This document shows positions 47,259-56,122 of a stretch of 64,000 nt of DNA, piece after piece; the first letter of the stretch is position 1, and each line of letters starts with the position of its first letter. Position numbers and translations under genes: made by a program. Origin of the DNA: Sediminitomix flava (GTDB lineage: Bacteria; Bacteroidota; Bacteroidia; Cytophagales; Flammeovirgaceae); assembly GCF_003149185.1 (NCBI RefSeq), contig NZ_QGDO01000001.1, forward strand, positions 1 to 64,000, written 5' to 3'. The notes beneath the pieces were generated by a model. It was not told the origin of the DNA, made no database searches, and was given only the letters and a program-made list of their open reading frames with translations.

Positions 47259-47280
47259 TTCGCAATAATTATTATAACAA

Positions 47281-47316
47281 AAAAGAGACTTTCTCATTAC
47301 GAGAAAGTCTCTTTTG
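47281..47316 (+). terminator. Terminator after the PLP decarboxylase
   Basis: AAAAGAGACTTTCTC/GAGAAAGTCTCTTTT, a perfect 15-bp stem with 5-nt loop. Confidence 0.93.
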
Positions 47317-47381
47317 ATTGGTATTAAAATACAAAAACCTTTTGGGGTTAAATATGTATTGAGTTGAATGGTAAGCGTAAA

Positions 47382-47573
47382 TTAGATTACTTTTACGTTC
47401 ACAGCATTCAATCCTTTTCTACCTTCTGTTAGTTCAAACTCTACTTTGTCACCTTCACGAACGTCATCGATAAGACCTGAGATGTGAACGAAGTATTCTT
47501 TGTTTGAATCATCTTCGATGATGAATCCAAAACCTTTAGACTCATTGAAGAATTTTACTGTACCTTTATTCAT
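47382..47573 (-). CDS. Cold-shock domain protein
   Basis: A 63-residue single cold-shock domain: GTVKFFNESKGFGFI (RNP-1, KGFGFI), YFVHIS (RNP-2) and the closing strands VEFELTEGRKGLNAVNVKVI. It binds single-stranded RNA/DNA and acts as an RNA chaperone; some family members are not cold-induced. A minus-strand TACCTTTG (47603-47610) starts transcription about 25 nt before the ATG; no long 5' UTR, so the E. coli cspA-type thermosensor leader is unlikely. Confidence 0.95.
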   Translation of the reverse strand: MNKGTVKFFNESKGFGFIIEDDSNKEYFVHISGLIDDVREGDKVEFELTEGRKGLNAVNVKVI

Positions 47574-47602
47574 TGTAATAATTAAATAGTAATATAATAC
47601 CC

Positions 47603-47610
47603 CAAAGGTA
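47603..47610 (-). promoter_or_regulatory. -7 element of the cold-shock gene
   Basis: Minus strand TACCTTTG, 29 nt upstream of the start codon; no clear -33 TTTG. Confidence 0.45.
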
Positions 47611-47852
47611 AGTCTATAATATTTGATCTTATAGTTTTTTGTAAACTATTTTTTATTAAAAATGCTAATAAGCCTATATATCAAACCTTTTTTACAATAA
47701 AATAAGCTGAAGAAAACACGCTATTAATTCTCAAAAAACAAGCTTTATGGTATCTTAAAGCTAGAATATTCTAACTAAAGCCATTAATAAACATTTGTTT
47801 TAGGAGCATAAAATGTGATTAGATTTTTTTTAAGGTTTTTGTAGCTCAATGG

Positions 47853-48659
47853 CTAGTTTTGGAAGTAAATCTCTTTCAAAAATAGATGCAAGTCTTCTTT
47901 GGTCTTATACTTATTCTGAAAAAATACCATTCCCACTTTATGCAGATCAATAGAATGACTCACTTTCGGATGTGATTTAATTTCATTCCATGCCTTATTC
48001 ATTTCTTTTGACCAATAGATATCATCAAAAATAAGAACAGAATCTTGATGTACTTTTTCTAAAAATTGATGAAAGTACCGCACAGTTGGTTCATACCTAT
48101 GATTAGCATCTATAAATGCAATGTCTACGTTATCTACTTTTGCCAGTTCATTGGGTAAAGTCTCATCTATATTACCTGCCACTGTCTTTACATTAGAGTT
48201 AAATCTAGAAAAAGCCTCTTCTGCAATTTTTTGAAGTCCTTCATTTCCTTCAAACGTTCTCACATAGCTTTTGCTAAAACCCTTCGATAAATACAGAGCC
48301 GAAAAACCTAAACACGTTCCGAGATCAAAAATTGTTTCTGCCTTTTTATAGATGGTCAATTTGTACAATATCTCACCAATGGCCAGCGGACTTCCAGAAT
48401 TTTTTGCAAATGTTCTTACCTCCTTTTCTTTAGCTGTCTGTACTAATGAGCCTGCCCCCAAGTCGAGTCCTTCAATCTTTCTTTTATCCGATTTGAGTTC
48501 TTGTCTGTAAGCATTGATCTCATCAAAAAAATAGAAATGTTGGTCATTGAAAATGACTTCTTCCTTCAATTTTTCTATAAAATCAGAATTCTTTTTGTTG
48601 AAAAATGAAGCCTTAAAAAAGTGTTCTAAATACTTCAAACCCCACCATACTTTAGACAT
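47853..48659 (-). CDS. Class I SAM-dependent (O-)methyltransferase
   Basis: A 268-residue protein: KAETIFDLGTCLGFSALYLSKG is the SAM motif, VRTFEGNEGLQKIAEEAF follows, and VDIAFIDANHRYEPTVRYFHQFL is the methyltransferase-24 signature (as in caffeoyl-CoA-like enzymes). No obvious substrate. It is monocistronic, divergent from ychF. Confidence 0.85.
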   Translation of the reverse strand: MSKVWWGLKYLEHFFKASFFNKKNSDFIEKLKEEVIFNDQHFYFFDEINAYRQELKSDKRKIEGLDLGAGSLVQTAKEKEVRTFAKNSGSPLAIGEILYKLTIYKKAETIFDLGTCLGFSALYLSKGFSKSYVRTFEGNEGLQKIAEEAFSRFNSNVKTVAGNIDETLPNELAKVDNVDIAFIDANHRYEPTVRYFHQFLEKVHQDSVLIFDDIYWSKEMNKAWNEIKSHPKVSHSIDLHKVGMVFFQNKYKTKEDLHLFLKEIYFQN

Positions 48660-48749
48660 CTTAAGGAATATTTTAGATTTCGACAGTCAAATGACTTCTC
48701 AAAAAGTGATACAATTAAAAATCTATATACTTACAAAAATAAGTTTTTA

Positions 48750-48757
48750 TATCTTTG
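48750..48757 (+). promoter_or_regulatory. -7 element of ychF
   Basis: TATCTTTG, 87 nt before the ychF start; no recognisable -33. Confidence 0.35.
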
Positions 48758-48844
48758 CAAATTCAGAATCAGCACTAACTAAAATTGTTTGTTAGGTAGA
48801 GCATCTGAAATCTTATTTAGAAATAAAGTTTTAAAGATAATATA

Positions 48845-49945
48845 ATGGGTCTGAAATGTGGTATCGTAGGTTTACCAAATGTGGGAAAATCTACGCTTTT
48901 CAACGCGCTAACAAGTGCCAATAATGCAGAATCTGCTAACTTTCCGTTCTGTACAATCGAACCAAACGTAGGGGTAGTTACTGTACCAGACCCTCGTTTG
49001 AAAGTACTTGCAAGTTTAGTAAATCCTGAAAAAGTTTTACCAACTGTATTTGAGTTTGTAGATATCGCAGGTCTTGTAAAAGGAGCCAGCAAAGGTGAAG
49101 GTCTAGGAAATAAATTCTTGGCTAACATCCGTGAAGTTGATGCAATCGTACACGTAATCAGATGTTTCGAGGATGACAACATTGTCCATGTAGATGGTAA
49201 AGTTGATCCTGCTTCTGACAAAGACGTAATCGATATGGAACTTCAACTTAAAGATGTTGAGTCTGTTGAGAAAAAATTAGCTAAGACTGCTAAAATGGCT
49301 AAGACTGGAAACGCAACAGCTAAAAAAGAAGCTGACGCGCTTACTAAGTTTAAAGAGCATTTGGAAGGCGGAAATAACGCTAGAAGTATTGAAGCTACTG
49401 AGGATGAATGGGCTACAGTTGCGGATCTTTTCTTGCTTACAGCTAAGCCAGTGATCTACCTTGCAAACGTTGAAGAAGAATCTGTAAACACAGGTAACCA
49501 ACACACTGAAGCACTTCAAAAAATTGCTGATGCAGAAAATGCACAGGTAATCATGGTTTGTGCATCTTTGGAAGAGCAAATTTCTTCATTAGAAGATGAT
49601 GATGAAAAAGCGATGTTCTTGGAAGAATATGAGCTTAGCGAGTCAGGTCTTGATAAATTGATTCGTGCATCATACGCATTATTGAACTTGATCACTTACT
49701 TTACAGCTGGTGTAAAAGAAGTTCGCGCATGGACAATCACTAAAGGATGGAAAGCGCCTCAAGCAGCGGGTGTAATTCACACAGACTTCGAAAAAGGATT
49801 TATCAAAGCGGAAGTTATCAAATACAATGACTACGTTGAATATAAATCTGAGAATGCTTGTAAAGAAGCTGGTAAACTTTCAATTGAAGGTAAAGAGTAT
49901 ATTGTTGGTGATGGTGACGTAATGCACTTCCGTTTCAACGTTTAA
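48845..49945 (+). CDS. ychF: Redox-regulated P-loop ATPase YchF
   Basis: 366 residues. G1 GLPNVGKSTLFNAL, G3 DIAGLVKGASKGEG, a helical coiled-coil insert (KDVESVEKKLAKTAKM), NVEE (ATP-favouring G4 variant, usually NxxE), and C-terminal TGS domain (ITYFTAGVKEVRAWTI ... GDVMHFRFNV). OLA1/YchF is an ATPase linked to ribosomes and stress responses. It is followed by a strong terminator. Confidence 0.97.
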   Translation: MGLKCGIVGLPNVGKSTLFNALTSANNAESANFPFCTIEPNVGVVTVPDPRLKVLASLVNPEKVLPTVFEFVDIAGLVKGASKGEGLGNKFLANIREVDAIVHVIRCFEDDNIVHVDGKVDPASDKDVIDMELQLKDVESVEKKLAKTAKMAKTGNATAKKEADALTKFKEHLEGGNNARSIEATEDEWATVADLFLLTAKPVIYLANVEEESVNTGNQHTEALQKIADAENAQVIMVCASLEEQISSLEDDDEKAMFLEEYELSESGLDKLIRASYALLNLITYFTAGVKEVRAWTITKGWKAPQAAGVIHTDFEKGFIKAEVIKYNDYVEYKSENACKEAGKLSIEGKEYIVGDGDVMHFRFNV

Positions 49946-49969
49946 GAAAATATACTTTACAATTTATAT

Positions 49970-50006
49970 ATTAGGGATGCATTTAGGTGTATCCCTAATT
50001 TTTTAC
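49970..50006 (+). terminator. Terminator after ychF
   Basis: ATTAGGGAT/ATCCCTAAT stem, 12-nt loop, then TTTTTTAC. Confidence 0.88.
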
Positions 50007-50049
50007 TTTTAATTGAAGACAAACTGACTTTTTTGAATTACAGCCTTAA

Positions 50050-51153
50050 ATGATCGAATTAGTTTCTTATTTATTTTTCTTTAGTCTAGGCATTCAAATT
50101 CTATTTTGGATAGTTACACTTTTCACACCTTTCAAAGATGAAAAGTATACTTCTCAAAATACAGAAGGTGTAAGTATCATTATCGCTGCTAGAAACGAAT
50201 ATCATAACCTTAGGACATTTATCCCTAAAATTTTAGAACAGAATCACCCACAATTTGAAGTAATCATAGCCAACGACAGGTCAACGGATAATAGCTCAGA
50301 AATTCTAAGATCATTTGAAGAGAAATACGCTAATTTTCACTATGTCGAAATCGAAAATCAACATTCGGATATAGTGCCTAAAAAATATGCCCTAAGTACA
50401 GCCATAGCTAAAGCATCTTACAATACTCTTTTATTTACCGATGCTGATTGCATTCCTGCTTCTAATTCTTGGATTCAAGAAATGAGCGACGGTTACCAAA
50501 ACGATAATGATCAGATTGTTTTAGGAATAGGAAGGTACTTTTCTGAAGACGGATTTCTGAATAGAGTTATCCAGTTTGAGACGCTTTGGACTGCCATCCA
50601 TTATATCACTTTTGCAATATTAGGAAAGCCGTATATGGGCGTTGGAAGAAATTTATCTTTCAGAAAAGATGTTTTTAATACCTCCGAAGGATATGGAAAA
50701 CACAAAAAAATTCTTAGTGGCGATGATGATCTTTTGATCAATCGGATTGCAACCGCAAAAAATACGAGAATCCGAGTAAACCCTAATGCTCACACGATTT
50801 CTGTACCGAAATCGTCATGGCATGAATGGCTAAAGCAGAAAAAACGTCACCTTTCAGTAGGTAAATATTACAAAATGGCAGACAAAATCATTTTGGCAGG
50901 ATTATCGTTCAGCCATTTAACTAGTTGCTTAAGCCTTATTCTCTTATTTTTTCACAAAATTAATCCCATAGTGATATGTTTGTTATTCGGGATTAGACTT
51001 TGCTTAGTAACTTTGGTAATTAAAAGAAGAGGGGAATATTTAGATATGCCAATGAAAATCTGGGAAATTTGTATTTTCGACTTCCTTTTCCCTTTTTATC
51101 AAACAAGTATTGGCATCATCTCACAGTTGACAAAAAAGATAATATGGAAATAA
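50050..51153 (+). CDS. Glycosyltransferase family 2
   Basis: 367 residues with an N-terminal membrane helix and two C-terminal hydrophobic helices. The GT-A core has VSIIIAARNEYHNLRTFIPKI (nucleotide binding), FTDADCIPAS (DxD-like metal site), LSGDDDLLINRI, and the QxxRW-like HEWLKQKKRHLSVG. It likely transfers a sugar to a membrane-bound acceptor. The start precedes the sigma factor by overlap: its stop lies inside that gene. Confidence 0.9.
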   Translation: MIELVSYLFFFSLGIQILFWIVTLFTPFKDEKYTSQNTEGVSIIIAARNEYHNLRTFIPKILEQNHPQFEVIIANDRSTDNSSEILRSFEEKYANFHYVEIENQHSDIVPKKYALSTAIAKASYNTLLFTDADCIPASNSWIQEMSDGYQNDNDQIVLGIGRYFSEDGFLNRVIQFETLWTAIHYITFAILGKPYMGVGRNLSFRKDVFNTSEGYGKHKKILSGDDDLLINRIATAKNTRIRVNPNAHTISVPKSSWHEWLKQKKRHLSVGKYYKMADKIILAGLSFSHLTSCLSLILLFFHKINPIVICLLFGIRLCLVTLVIKRRGEYLDMPMKIWEICIFDFLFPFYQTSIGIISQLTKKIIWK

Positions 51154-51749
51154 ATAAGAAATTTTCTGATAAAGCTTTAGAAGACTTTGAACTTATAGAC
51201 AAAGCGATTGAAGGCGATGAAAAGGCTTATGCAAGTCTTATGAATCGTTATCGTAAGTCTGTATACCATACTATTCTAAAGATGATCAGAAATGTAGATG
51301 ATGCTGAAGACTTAACCATCGAAGCTTTTGCGAAGGCTTTCAAGAACCTTCATAAGTTCAAGAAAGACTATACCTTCAGTACTTGGCTCTTCCGTATCGC
51401 TACAAATAATACTATTGACTTTATCCGTAAAAAGAAATTGGATACTATGAGTATTCACTCGGGTATCACTACTAAAGATGGCGATGAAGTTACTTTCAAC
51501 ATTAAAGATTCGGGTAGAGACCCTCAAGAAGAAGCGATAAGAAGTCAGAAAATTGAAATTGTACGTCAATTTGTCAGCTTACTACCTCCAAAGTATCAGC
51601 GTTTAGTGAAACTCAGATATTTTGATGAATTATCTTATGACGAAATAGCCAAAGAATTAAATGCTCCATTAGGAACTGTGAAAGCTCAATTGCACAGAGC
51701 CAGAGAGTTACTGTATGACTTGGTAAAAAATAAAAAGAATGTTATCTAA
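51144..51749 (+). CDS. RNA polymerase sigma factor, ECF-like
   Basis: 202 residues from the ATG at 51144; the frame is open further upstream, but an earlier start would only extend into the glycosyltransferase. Sigma-70 region 2 (ELIDKAIEGDEKAYASLMNRY, DAEDLTIEAFAKAFKNLHKF, FSTWLFRIATNNTIDFIRKKKL) and region 4 (LPPKYQRLVKLRYFDELSYDEIAKEL, LGTVKAQLHRARELL), no sensor domain and no anti-sigma gene alongside. It directs RNA polymerase to a regulon not identifiable here. Its first 10 bases overlap the glycosyltransferase, so the two are probably translationally coupled. Confidence 0.92.
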   Translation: MEINKKFSDKALEDFELIDKAIEGDEKAYASLMNRYRKSVYHTILKMIRNVDDAEDLTIEAFAKAFKNLHKFKKDYTFSTWLFRIATNNTIDFIRKKKLDTMSIHSGITTKDGDEVTFNIKDSGRDPQEEAIRSQKIEIVRQFVSLLPPKYQRLVKLRYFDELSYDEIAKELNAPLGTVKAQLHRARELLYDLVKNKKNVI

Positions 51750-51776
51750 AGCATTCTTAACTGAATGAACCTTTAT

Positions 51777-51810
51777 AACCGCAAGAAAAGTTATTTTCTT
51801 GCGGTTTTTT
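51777..51810 (+). terminator. Terminator after the sigma factor
   Basis: AACCGCAAGAAAA/TTTTCTTGCGGTT perfect 13-bp stem, 4-nt loop, then T. Confidence 0.95.
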
Positions 51811-51871
51811 ATTAAATCAAGAATAGTCTTACCCAAAATAATTCAATAAATTAGCAGTTTAAATACATTAC

Positions 51872-51879
51872 TACCTTTG
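51872..51879 (+). promoter_or_regulatory. -7 element of rsmG
   Basis: TACCTTTG, 35-47 nt before the candidate starts; no -33 TTTG at the usual spacing. Confidence 0.45.
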
Positions 51880-51906
51880 TGTAGTTATTCATGGAGGTCA
51901 TAAAGA

Positions 51907-52539
51907 GTGTCAGTTGATATGCAAATCATCGAAAAATACTTTCCAGATATTACGGAGGATCAAGCAAATAAATTTGCTCAGTTAGAAGAGTTGTACAAAG
52001 AATGGAACGAGAAAGTAAATGTTATTTCTAGAAAGGATGTTCAAAACCTTTATGAAAGACATGTTTTGCATTCGTTGAGTATTGCCAAGTTTGTCACTTT
52101 CAATGACGGCGCAAGAGTTTTAGATGTTGGAACAGGAGGAGGTTTCCCAGGTATTCCTTTAGCAATTCTGTTTCCTAACACACAATTTCACTGTGTAGAT
52201 TCTATTGCCAAAAAAATCCGTGTAGTAAATGGAGTAGCAAGCGAACTTAAATTGGATAACCTGCTTGCAGAGCAATGTAGAGCTGAAAAAGTTAAGGGTG
52301 AATTTGATTTTGCCGTTACTCGTGCTGTTGCAACTATTGACATCTTACATAGATGGGTTCAGAAGAAAATCAGTAAAAGCCAACAACATGAGGTAAAAAA
52401 TGGTTTATTCTGTTTGAAGGGGGGCGACTTAACTGAAGAGTTTGCCAACTTCAAGAAACACTATCGTTTCTACGACCTAAAAGACATCTACGAAGAGGAA
52501 TTCTTCGAGACGAAAAAGGTTGTATACGTTCCAATGTAA
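51907..52539 (+). CDS. rsmG: 16S rRNA (guanine-N7-)-methyltransferase RsmG (GidB)
   Basis: 210 residues if it starts at the GTG 51907 (preceded by GGAGG at 51892-51896), or 206 from ATG 51919; the ATG is more usual. Motif RVLDVGTGGGFPGIPLAIL binds SAM, FHCVDSIAKKI is motif II and FDFAVTRAVATI motif IV, all of the RsmG family, which methylates G527 in the 530 loop. It is followed 39 nt later by the polyprenyl synthase. Confidence 0.95.
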   Translation: MSVDMQIIEKYFPDITEDQANKFAQLEELYKEWNEKVNVISRKDVQNLYERHVLHSLSIAKFVTFNDGARVLDVGTGGGFPGIPLAILFPNTQFHCVDSIAKKIRVVNGVASELKLDNLLAEQCRAEKVKGEFDFAVTRAVATIDILHRWVQKKISKSQQHEVKNGLFCLKGGDLTEEFANFKKHYRFYDLKDIYEEEFFETKKVVYVPM

Positions 52540-52578
52540 GATTATTGAGTTTAGATTTTTACCCTCAAAAAATATAAA

Positions 52579-53553
52579 ATGGCTGCTAGTATGAAAAGTA
52601 TCCAAAATCCGATTTCGAAAGAAATGGAGATTTTTGGAAAAAAATTTAAAGCAGAACTGAAAAGTAAGGTTTGGATGCTAGATAAAATCACTTCCTATAT
52701 GCTTAAGCAGAAAGGAAAGCAGGTTCGTCCTGTATTGGTTTTTCTATCGGCAGGTCTTGCTGGAGGTATTTCCGAGGCAAGTTATAGGGGAGCTTCTCTA
52801 ATTGAATTGTTGCACACAGCTACTTTAGTCCATGACGATGTAGTCGATGCTTCAGAACAACGAAGAGGGTTCTTCTCTGTGAATGCTCTTTGGGGCGATA
52901 AGGTAGCGGTCCTACTAGGCGATTACCTATTAGCTAAAGGGCTATTACTTTCCTTAGATCATAATGATTTCAAATTACTTCAGATCGTTTCTAAAGCAGT
53001 CAAAGAAATGAGTGAAGGTGAACTTCTTCAGTTGGAAAAAGCTAGGAAGCTAGACATCACAGAAGATGTATACTATGAAATCATTCGTCAGAAAACGGCT
53101 ACTTTGATTGAAGCTTGTTGTGCTGTTGGGGTTGCCTCTACTGGGGCTGATGATGCCACAGTTCAAAAAGCGGCTCTTATGGGGGAAAAAATCGGTATGG
53201 CATTCCAAATCAAAGATGACCTGTTTGACTTTGGTACAGATGAAATCGGTAAACCACTTGGCATAGATATCAAGGAAAAGAAGATGACTTTACCTTTAAT
53301 CTATGCTCTTTCTCAAGCCGATAAATCTACCCAACGCAAAATCCGAAAGATGATGCGTAACCATAATGAAGACCCTAAAAAGATCAATGAAATCATTGAT
53401 TTTGTAAAAAAATCTGATGGTTTAGGCTACGCGACAAAAGTGATGAATCAATACATTACTGATGCACGAAAAATCTTAGATAGCTTTCCGGAGTCCGACT
53501 ATCGTACCTCAATGCATGACTTAATTAGTTATGTGATTGAGCGTAAAAAATAA
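52579..53553 (+). CDS. Long-chain polyprenyl diphosphate synthase
   Basis: 324 residues. First aspartate-rich motif LVHDDVVDASEQRRG (DDxxD), second FQIKDDLFDFG, and the substrate-entry KGKQVRPVLVFL. It condenses isopentenyl diphosphate onto an allylic primer to make the polyprenyl side chain of menaquinone (menaquinone is the usual Bacteroidota quinone; product length not readable). Likely co-transcribed with rsmG. Confidence 0.93.
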   Translation: MAASMKSIQNPISKEMEIFGKKFKAELKSKVWMLDKITSYMLKQKGKQVRPVLVFLSAGLAGGISEASYRGASLIELLHTATLVHDDVVDASEQRRGFFSVNALWGDKVAVLLGDYLLAKGLLLSLDHNDFKLLQIVSKAVKEMSEGELLQLEKARKLDITEDVYYEIIRQKTATLIEACCAVGVASTGADDATVQKAALMGEKIGMAFQIKDDLFDFGTDEIGKPLGIDIKEKKMTLPLIYALSQADKSTQRKIRKMMRNHNEDPKKINEIIDFVKKSDGLGYATKVMNQYITDARKILDSFPESDYRTSMHDLISYVIERKK

Positions 53554-53577
53554 GATCAAAAGTCTTCAATAATATAA

Positions 53578-53625
53578 AAGCTGTTTCAAAAGTAGATCAT
53601 CTATCTTTTGAAACAGCTTTTTTTT
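53578..53625 (+). terminator. Terminator after the polyprenyl synthase
   Basis: AAGCTGTTTCAAAAG/CTTTTGAAACAGCTT, a perfect 15-bp stem, then eight T. Confidence 0.95.
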
Positions 53626-53690
53626 ATTCATTTTAGGACAAATTCATAAATATGAAGTATAATGCATAACTAAATTTATTTCATATAACT

Positions 53691-54179
53691 ATGCGATTTT
53701 TACTTTTTTTCATTGTCTCTTCTTTTTTCCTTACTTCGTGCGGTAGTAACAACAATACTCGATTTAAATTTGAAGGCTTTACCTACAGAGATCCAGTTGG
53801 TAATATACTTTCCATCGACCCTACGGATTGGAACTTTACTGATAATTGGAATAGCCAAGAACATGCACTCTTTGAAGAATCCAAACAAACTTGTATACTC
53901 AACAACGATATGTTACGGATATTAGCGTTTCCGAACCCCATCGTTTCTGATTTTAATTTACAGATAGATAAGAATAATGAAAGCTTATTTTCTTATCGTG
54001 TAGTAGATCAAAACTTCAACTTATACTTTTCTGGCGACTCTATTACTGATCAAAGTATACGTTTCAAGCTAAAGGAAAATATAGATGTAAAAGGTAATAT
54101 TCTAAGGGTTTATTATAAAGTTATTGAAGAAAACTGCGAGTATATTGGACATGGAGATATTGAAATATATCCATATTAA
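53691..54179 (+). CDS. Hypothetical lipoprotein
   Basis: 162 residues with a lipobox (FFLTSC, Cys17). Mature part is a short beta-rich chain with no recognised domain (DPTDWNFTDNWNSQE, LRILAFPNPIVSDFNLQI, YYKVIEENCEYIGHG, a single extra Cys pair 48/149). The ALAFPNPI-like LAFPNPIVSDF segment vaguely recalls T9SS sorting-like sandwiches, but the length is short. Standalone. Confidence 0.6.
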   Translation: MRFLLFFIVSSFFLTSCGSNNNTRFKFEGFTYRDPVGNILSIDPTDWNFTDNWNSQEHALFEESKQTCILNNDMLRILAFPNPIVSDFNLQIDKNNESLFSYRVVDQNFNLYFSGDSITDQSIRFKLKENIDVKGNILRVYYKVIEENCEYIGHGDIEIYPY

Positions 54180-54245
54180 GATCGTAAGACGAAAACTCGA
54201 CTCTTTTCAGACTAACAAAGTGACTATTTTTTATTCTTATTTTTA

Positions 54246-54656
54246 ATGACACAAATTACAATTTCAGAAACTAGAGATATCAAATTAGAAGATATCATCC
54301 AACTGTATAAAGCCAATGAGTGGAGTGCTGCCCAAAAACCACAAAAGCTTTACAATGCCCTCATCAATTCTCATGGATTAGTTTCTGCTTGGGAAAATGA
54401 AAAACTAGTAGGTATTGGAAATGCAATCTCTGATGGACACCTTGTCGTATATTATCCACATTTACTGATACTCCCAGAATATCAAGGAAAAGGAATTGGC
54501 AAAATGATAATGAATAAAATGCAAGAAATCTATGGCGATTTCCATATGCAAATGCTAACGGCAGATGGAAAAGCAATTGATTTTTATCAGAAAATGGGAT
54601 TTGAGCGCGCAGGTGAAACAGAACCTATGTGGATTTATAGTGGTGGAGAACACTAA
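54246..54656 (+). CDS. GNAT family N-acetyltransferase
   Basis: 136 residues with the GNAT core: VAMENEK... strand (LVGIGNAISDG), ILPEYQGKGIGKMIMNKM (acetyl-CoA pyrophosphate loop Q/RxxGxG/A), and AIDFYQKMGFERAGE. It acetylates an unknown primary amine. Convergent with the ankyrin gene; their stops are about 20 nt apart. Confidence 0.92.
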   Translation: MTQITISETRDIKLEDIIQLYKANEWSAAQKPQKLYNALINSHGLVSAWENEKLVGIGNAISDGHLVVYYPHLLILPEYQGKGIGKMIMNKMQEIYGDFHMQMLTADGKAIDFYQKMGFERAGETEPMWIYSGGEH

Positions 54657-54679
54657 ACTTGACTTTTACCGACAACTGT

Positions 54680-56011
54680 TTACCTATTTAAGGATTTTAA
54701 ATAAGTATACACTTCTTGTTGCCTATGTTGAAATGCCATTTCTTCAGCGGTTTTACCCATGTAGTTCTTGGCATTTCGGTCGACACCACCTCTAATCAAA
54801 AGTTGAGCTACATCCACATGATTACTCACAGCAGCTAGGTGTAAAGGTGTATCCCCTTCTGCATTTTTCTGATTGGCTTTTGCTCCTTCTCTCAGTAAAA
54901 GATTTACGATTTCGGTATAGCCTCCCAACGCTGCCAAATGTAAGGCTGAATTTCCCATATCAGAGATTGCCAAGATATCGACATCATTGTTTATTAGCAT
55001 CCGAACAATTGCAGCATGCCCTTTAAAAGCTGCTAAATGAAGAGGTGTTAAGCCTTTTTCATCCTTCACATCTTTATTAATATCTTTTTCTAGAAAAAGC
55101 TCTAATACACTAATTTGATCATTTTCACTTGCTAGATGTACTGGCGTACGTCCTTCATTATTTGCTACATTTATATACGCCCCTTCATTAATCAAATAAT
55201 TAATACAAGAGACATGACCGTGTTTAGCAGCTAAATGTAGAGGAGTGTTATCATGTTTATCTCTAATATCGACTTTTCCTCCATATTCAACTAAAAATGC
55301 AGCCATTCTTAATTGTCCATTTCTACAAGCAGTATGTAAAGGAGTCCTACCCAAAATATCCCTTTGTTCTATAGAGGCTCCATGGTCTATCAAAAAACGA
55401 GCGGTCTTTAAATCTCCTCTTTGTACTGTGATATGAAGAGGCGTATAACCAACATAGTTAGGGCGATCTACCCAATCATCCTGTACCAATAATCGGGACA
55501 AGGTGGTTGTATCAAAGCCTATGAAAATTGCTTGATGGAATGGTAGATTTCCATTTTCATCAATTAGAAGTCGATCAGCTTCATTATCTAACAGATAATT
55601 CACAAAATCTGTATTCGAGTTATTGATCGCAATAAATAACGGGGTATAGCCGTGATTATTTTGAGGGTTTATCTCACTATCATTTTCTAACAATAACTTC
55701 CCTACGCTTACTTCTCCACTTTTAGCGGCCATATGAATTGGAAGATTCTCTGAGAAATCAGCCAATTGAACATCTGCTCCATTGAACAGAAGATAGCTCA
55801 CTAAAGAAGAGTCACCTCTTTCACTTGCTAAGTAAAGTAAGGTTTTCTTCTGTTTGTCTTGTGCATTTACAGATGCTCCTTCTTCAAACAACTTTTCAAT
55901 TGTTTTCTGATTCGAATTTTCAATCGCTTTTATAGCTTTTTTATCCAAATCTTGAGCAGTCAAAAACTCACAACTCAATAATGTCACCAATAGGAAAAGT
56001 AAATTCTTCAT
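54680..56011 (-). CDS. Secreted ankyrin-repeat protein
   Basis: 443 residues: a signal peptide (MKNLLFLLVTLLSCEFLTAQ) and then an unbroken stack of about 12 ankyrin repeats (each ~33 residues, TPLHLAAxxGHxxxVxxLLxxGA), for example TPLHITVQRGDLKTARFLIDHGA, TPLHLAAKHGHVSCINYLI and SALHLAALGGYTEIVNLLL. No other domain. Ankyrin stacks mediate protein binding; the export signal places it in the periplasm or outside. It may have grown by internal duplication. Lies between a GNAT gene and gmhA. Confidence 0.93.
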   Translation of the reverse strand: MKNLLFLLVTLLSCEFLTAQDLDKKAIKAIENSNQKTIEKLFEEGASVNAQDKQKKTLLYLASERGDSSLVSYLLFNGADVQLADFSENLPIHMAAKSGEVSVGKLLLENDSEINPQNNHGYTPLFIAINNSNTDFVNYLLDNEADRLLIDENGNLPFHQAIFIGFDTTTLSRLLVQDDWVDRPNYVGYTPLHITVQRGDLKTARFLIDHGASIEQRDILGRTPLHTACRNGQLRMAAFLVEYGGKVDIRDKHDNTPLHLAAKHGHVSCINYLINEGAYINVANNEGRTPVHLASENDQISVLELFLEKDINKDVKDEKGLTPLHLAAFKGHAAIVRMLINNDVDILAISDMGNSALHLAALGGYTEIVNLLLREGAKANQKNAEGDTPLHLAAVSNHVDVAQLLIRGGVDRNAKNYMGKTAEEMAFQHRQQEVYTYLKSLNR

Positions 56012-56032
56012 AATGTAGCATTATAATGAAAA

Positions 56033-56064
56033 AAAGGGCTATCAAGTTCACCTCTTGACAACCC
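56033..56064 (-). terminator. Terminator of gmhA
   Basis: On the minus strand AGGGTTGTCAAG pairs with CTTGATAGCCCT and continues TTTTTTC; it is 59 nt after the gmhA stop and upstream of the ankyrin gene. Confidence 0.8.
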
Positions 56065-56122
56065 TCCTACCTATTGGAAAGGTAAATTATATCTGATTAG
56101 AAACCAACCTTAATGAATTGAT

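Noticed and set aside
48817-49221. 134-codon minus-strand frame over ychF
   Set aside because: Covers the highly conserved YchF P-loop region in antisense; the Ser/Thr-rich translation is typical of a shadow frame.
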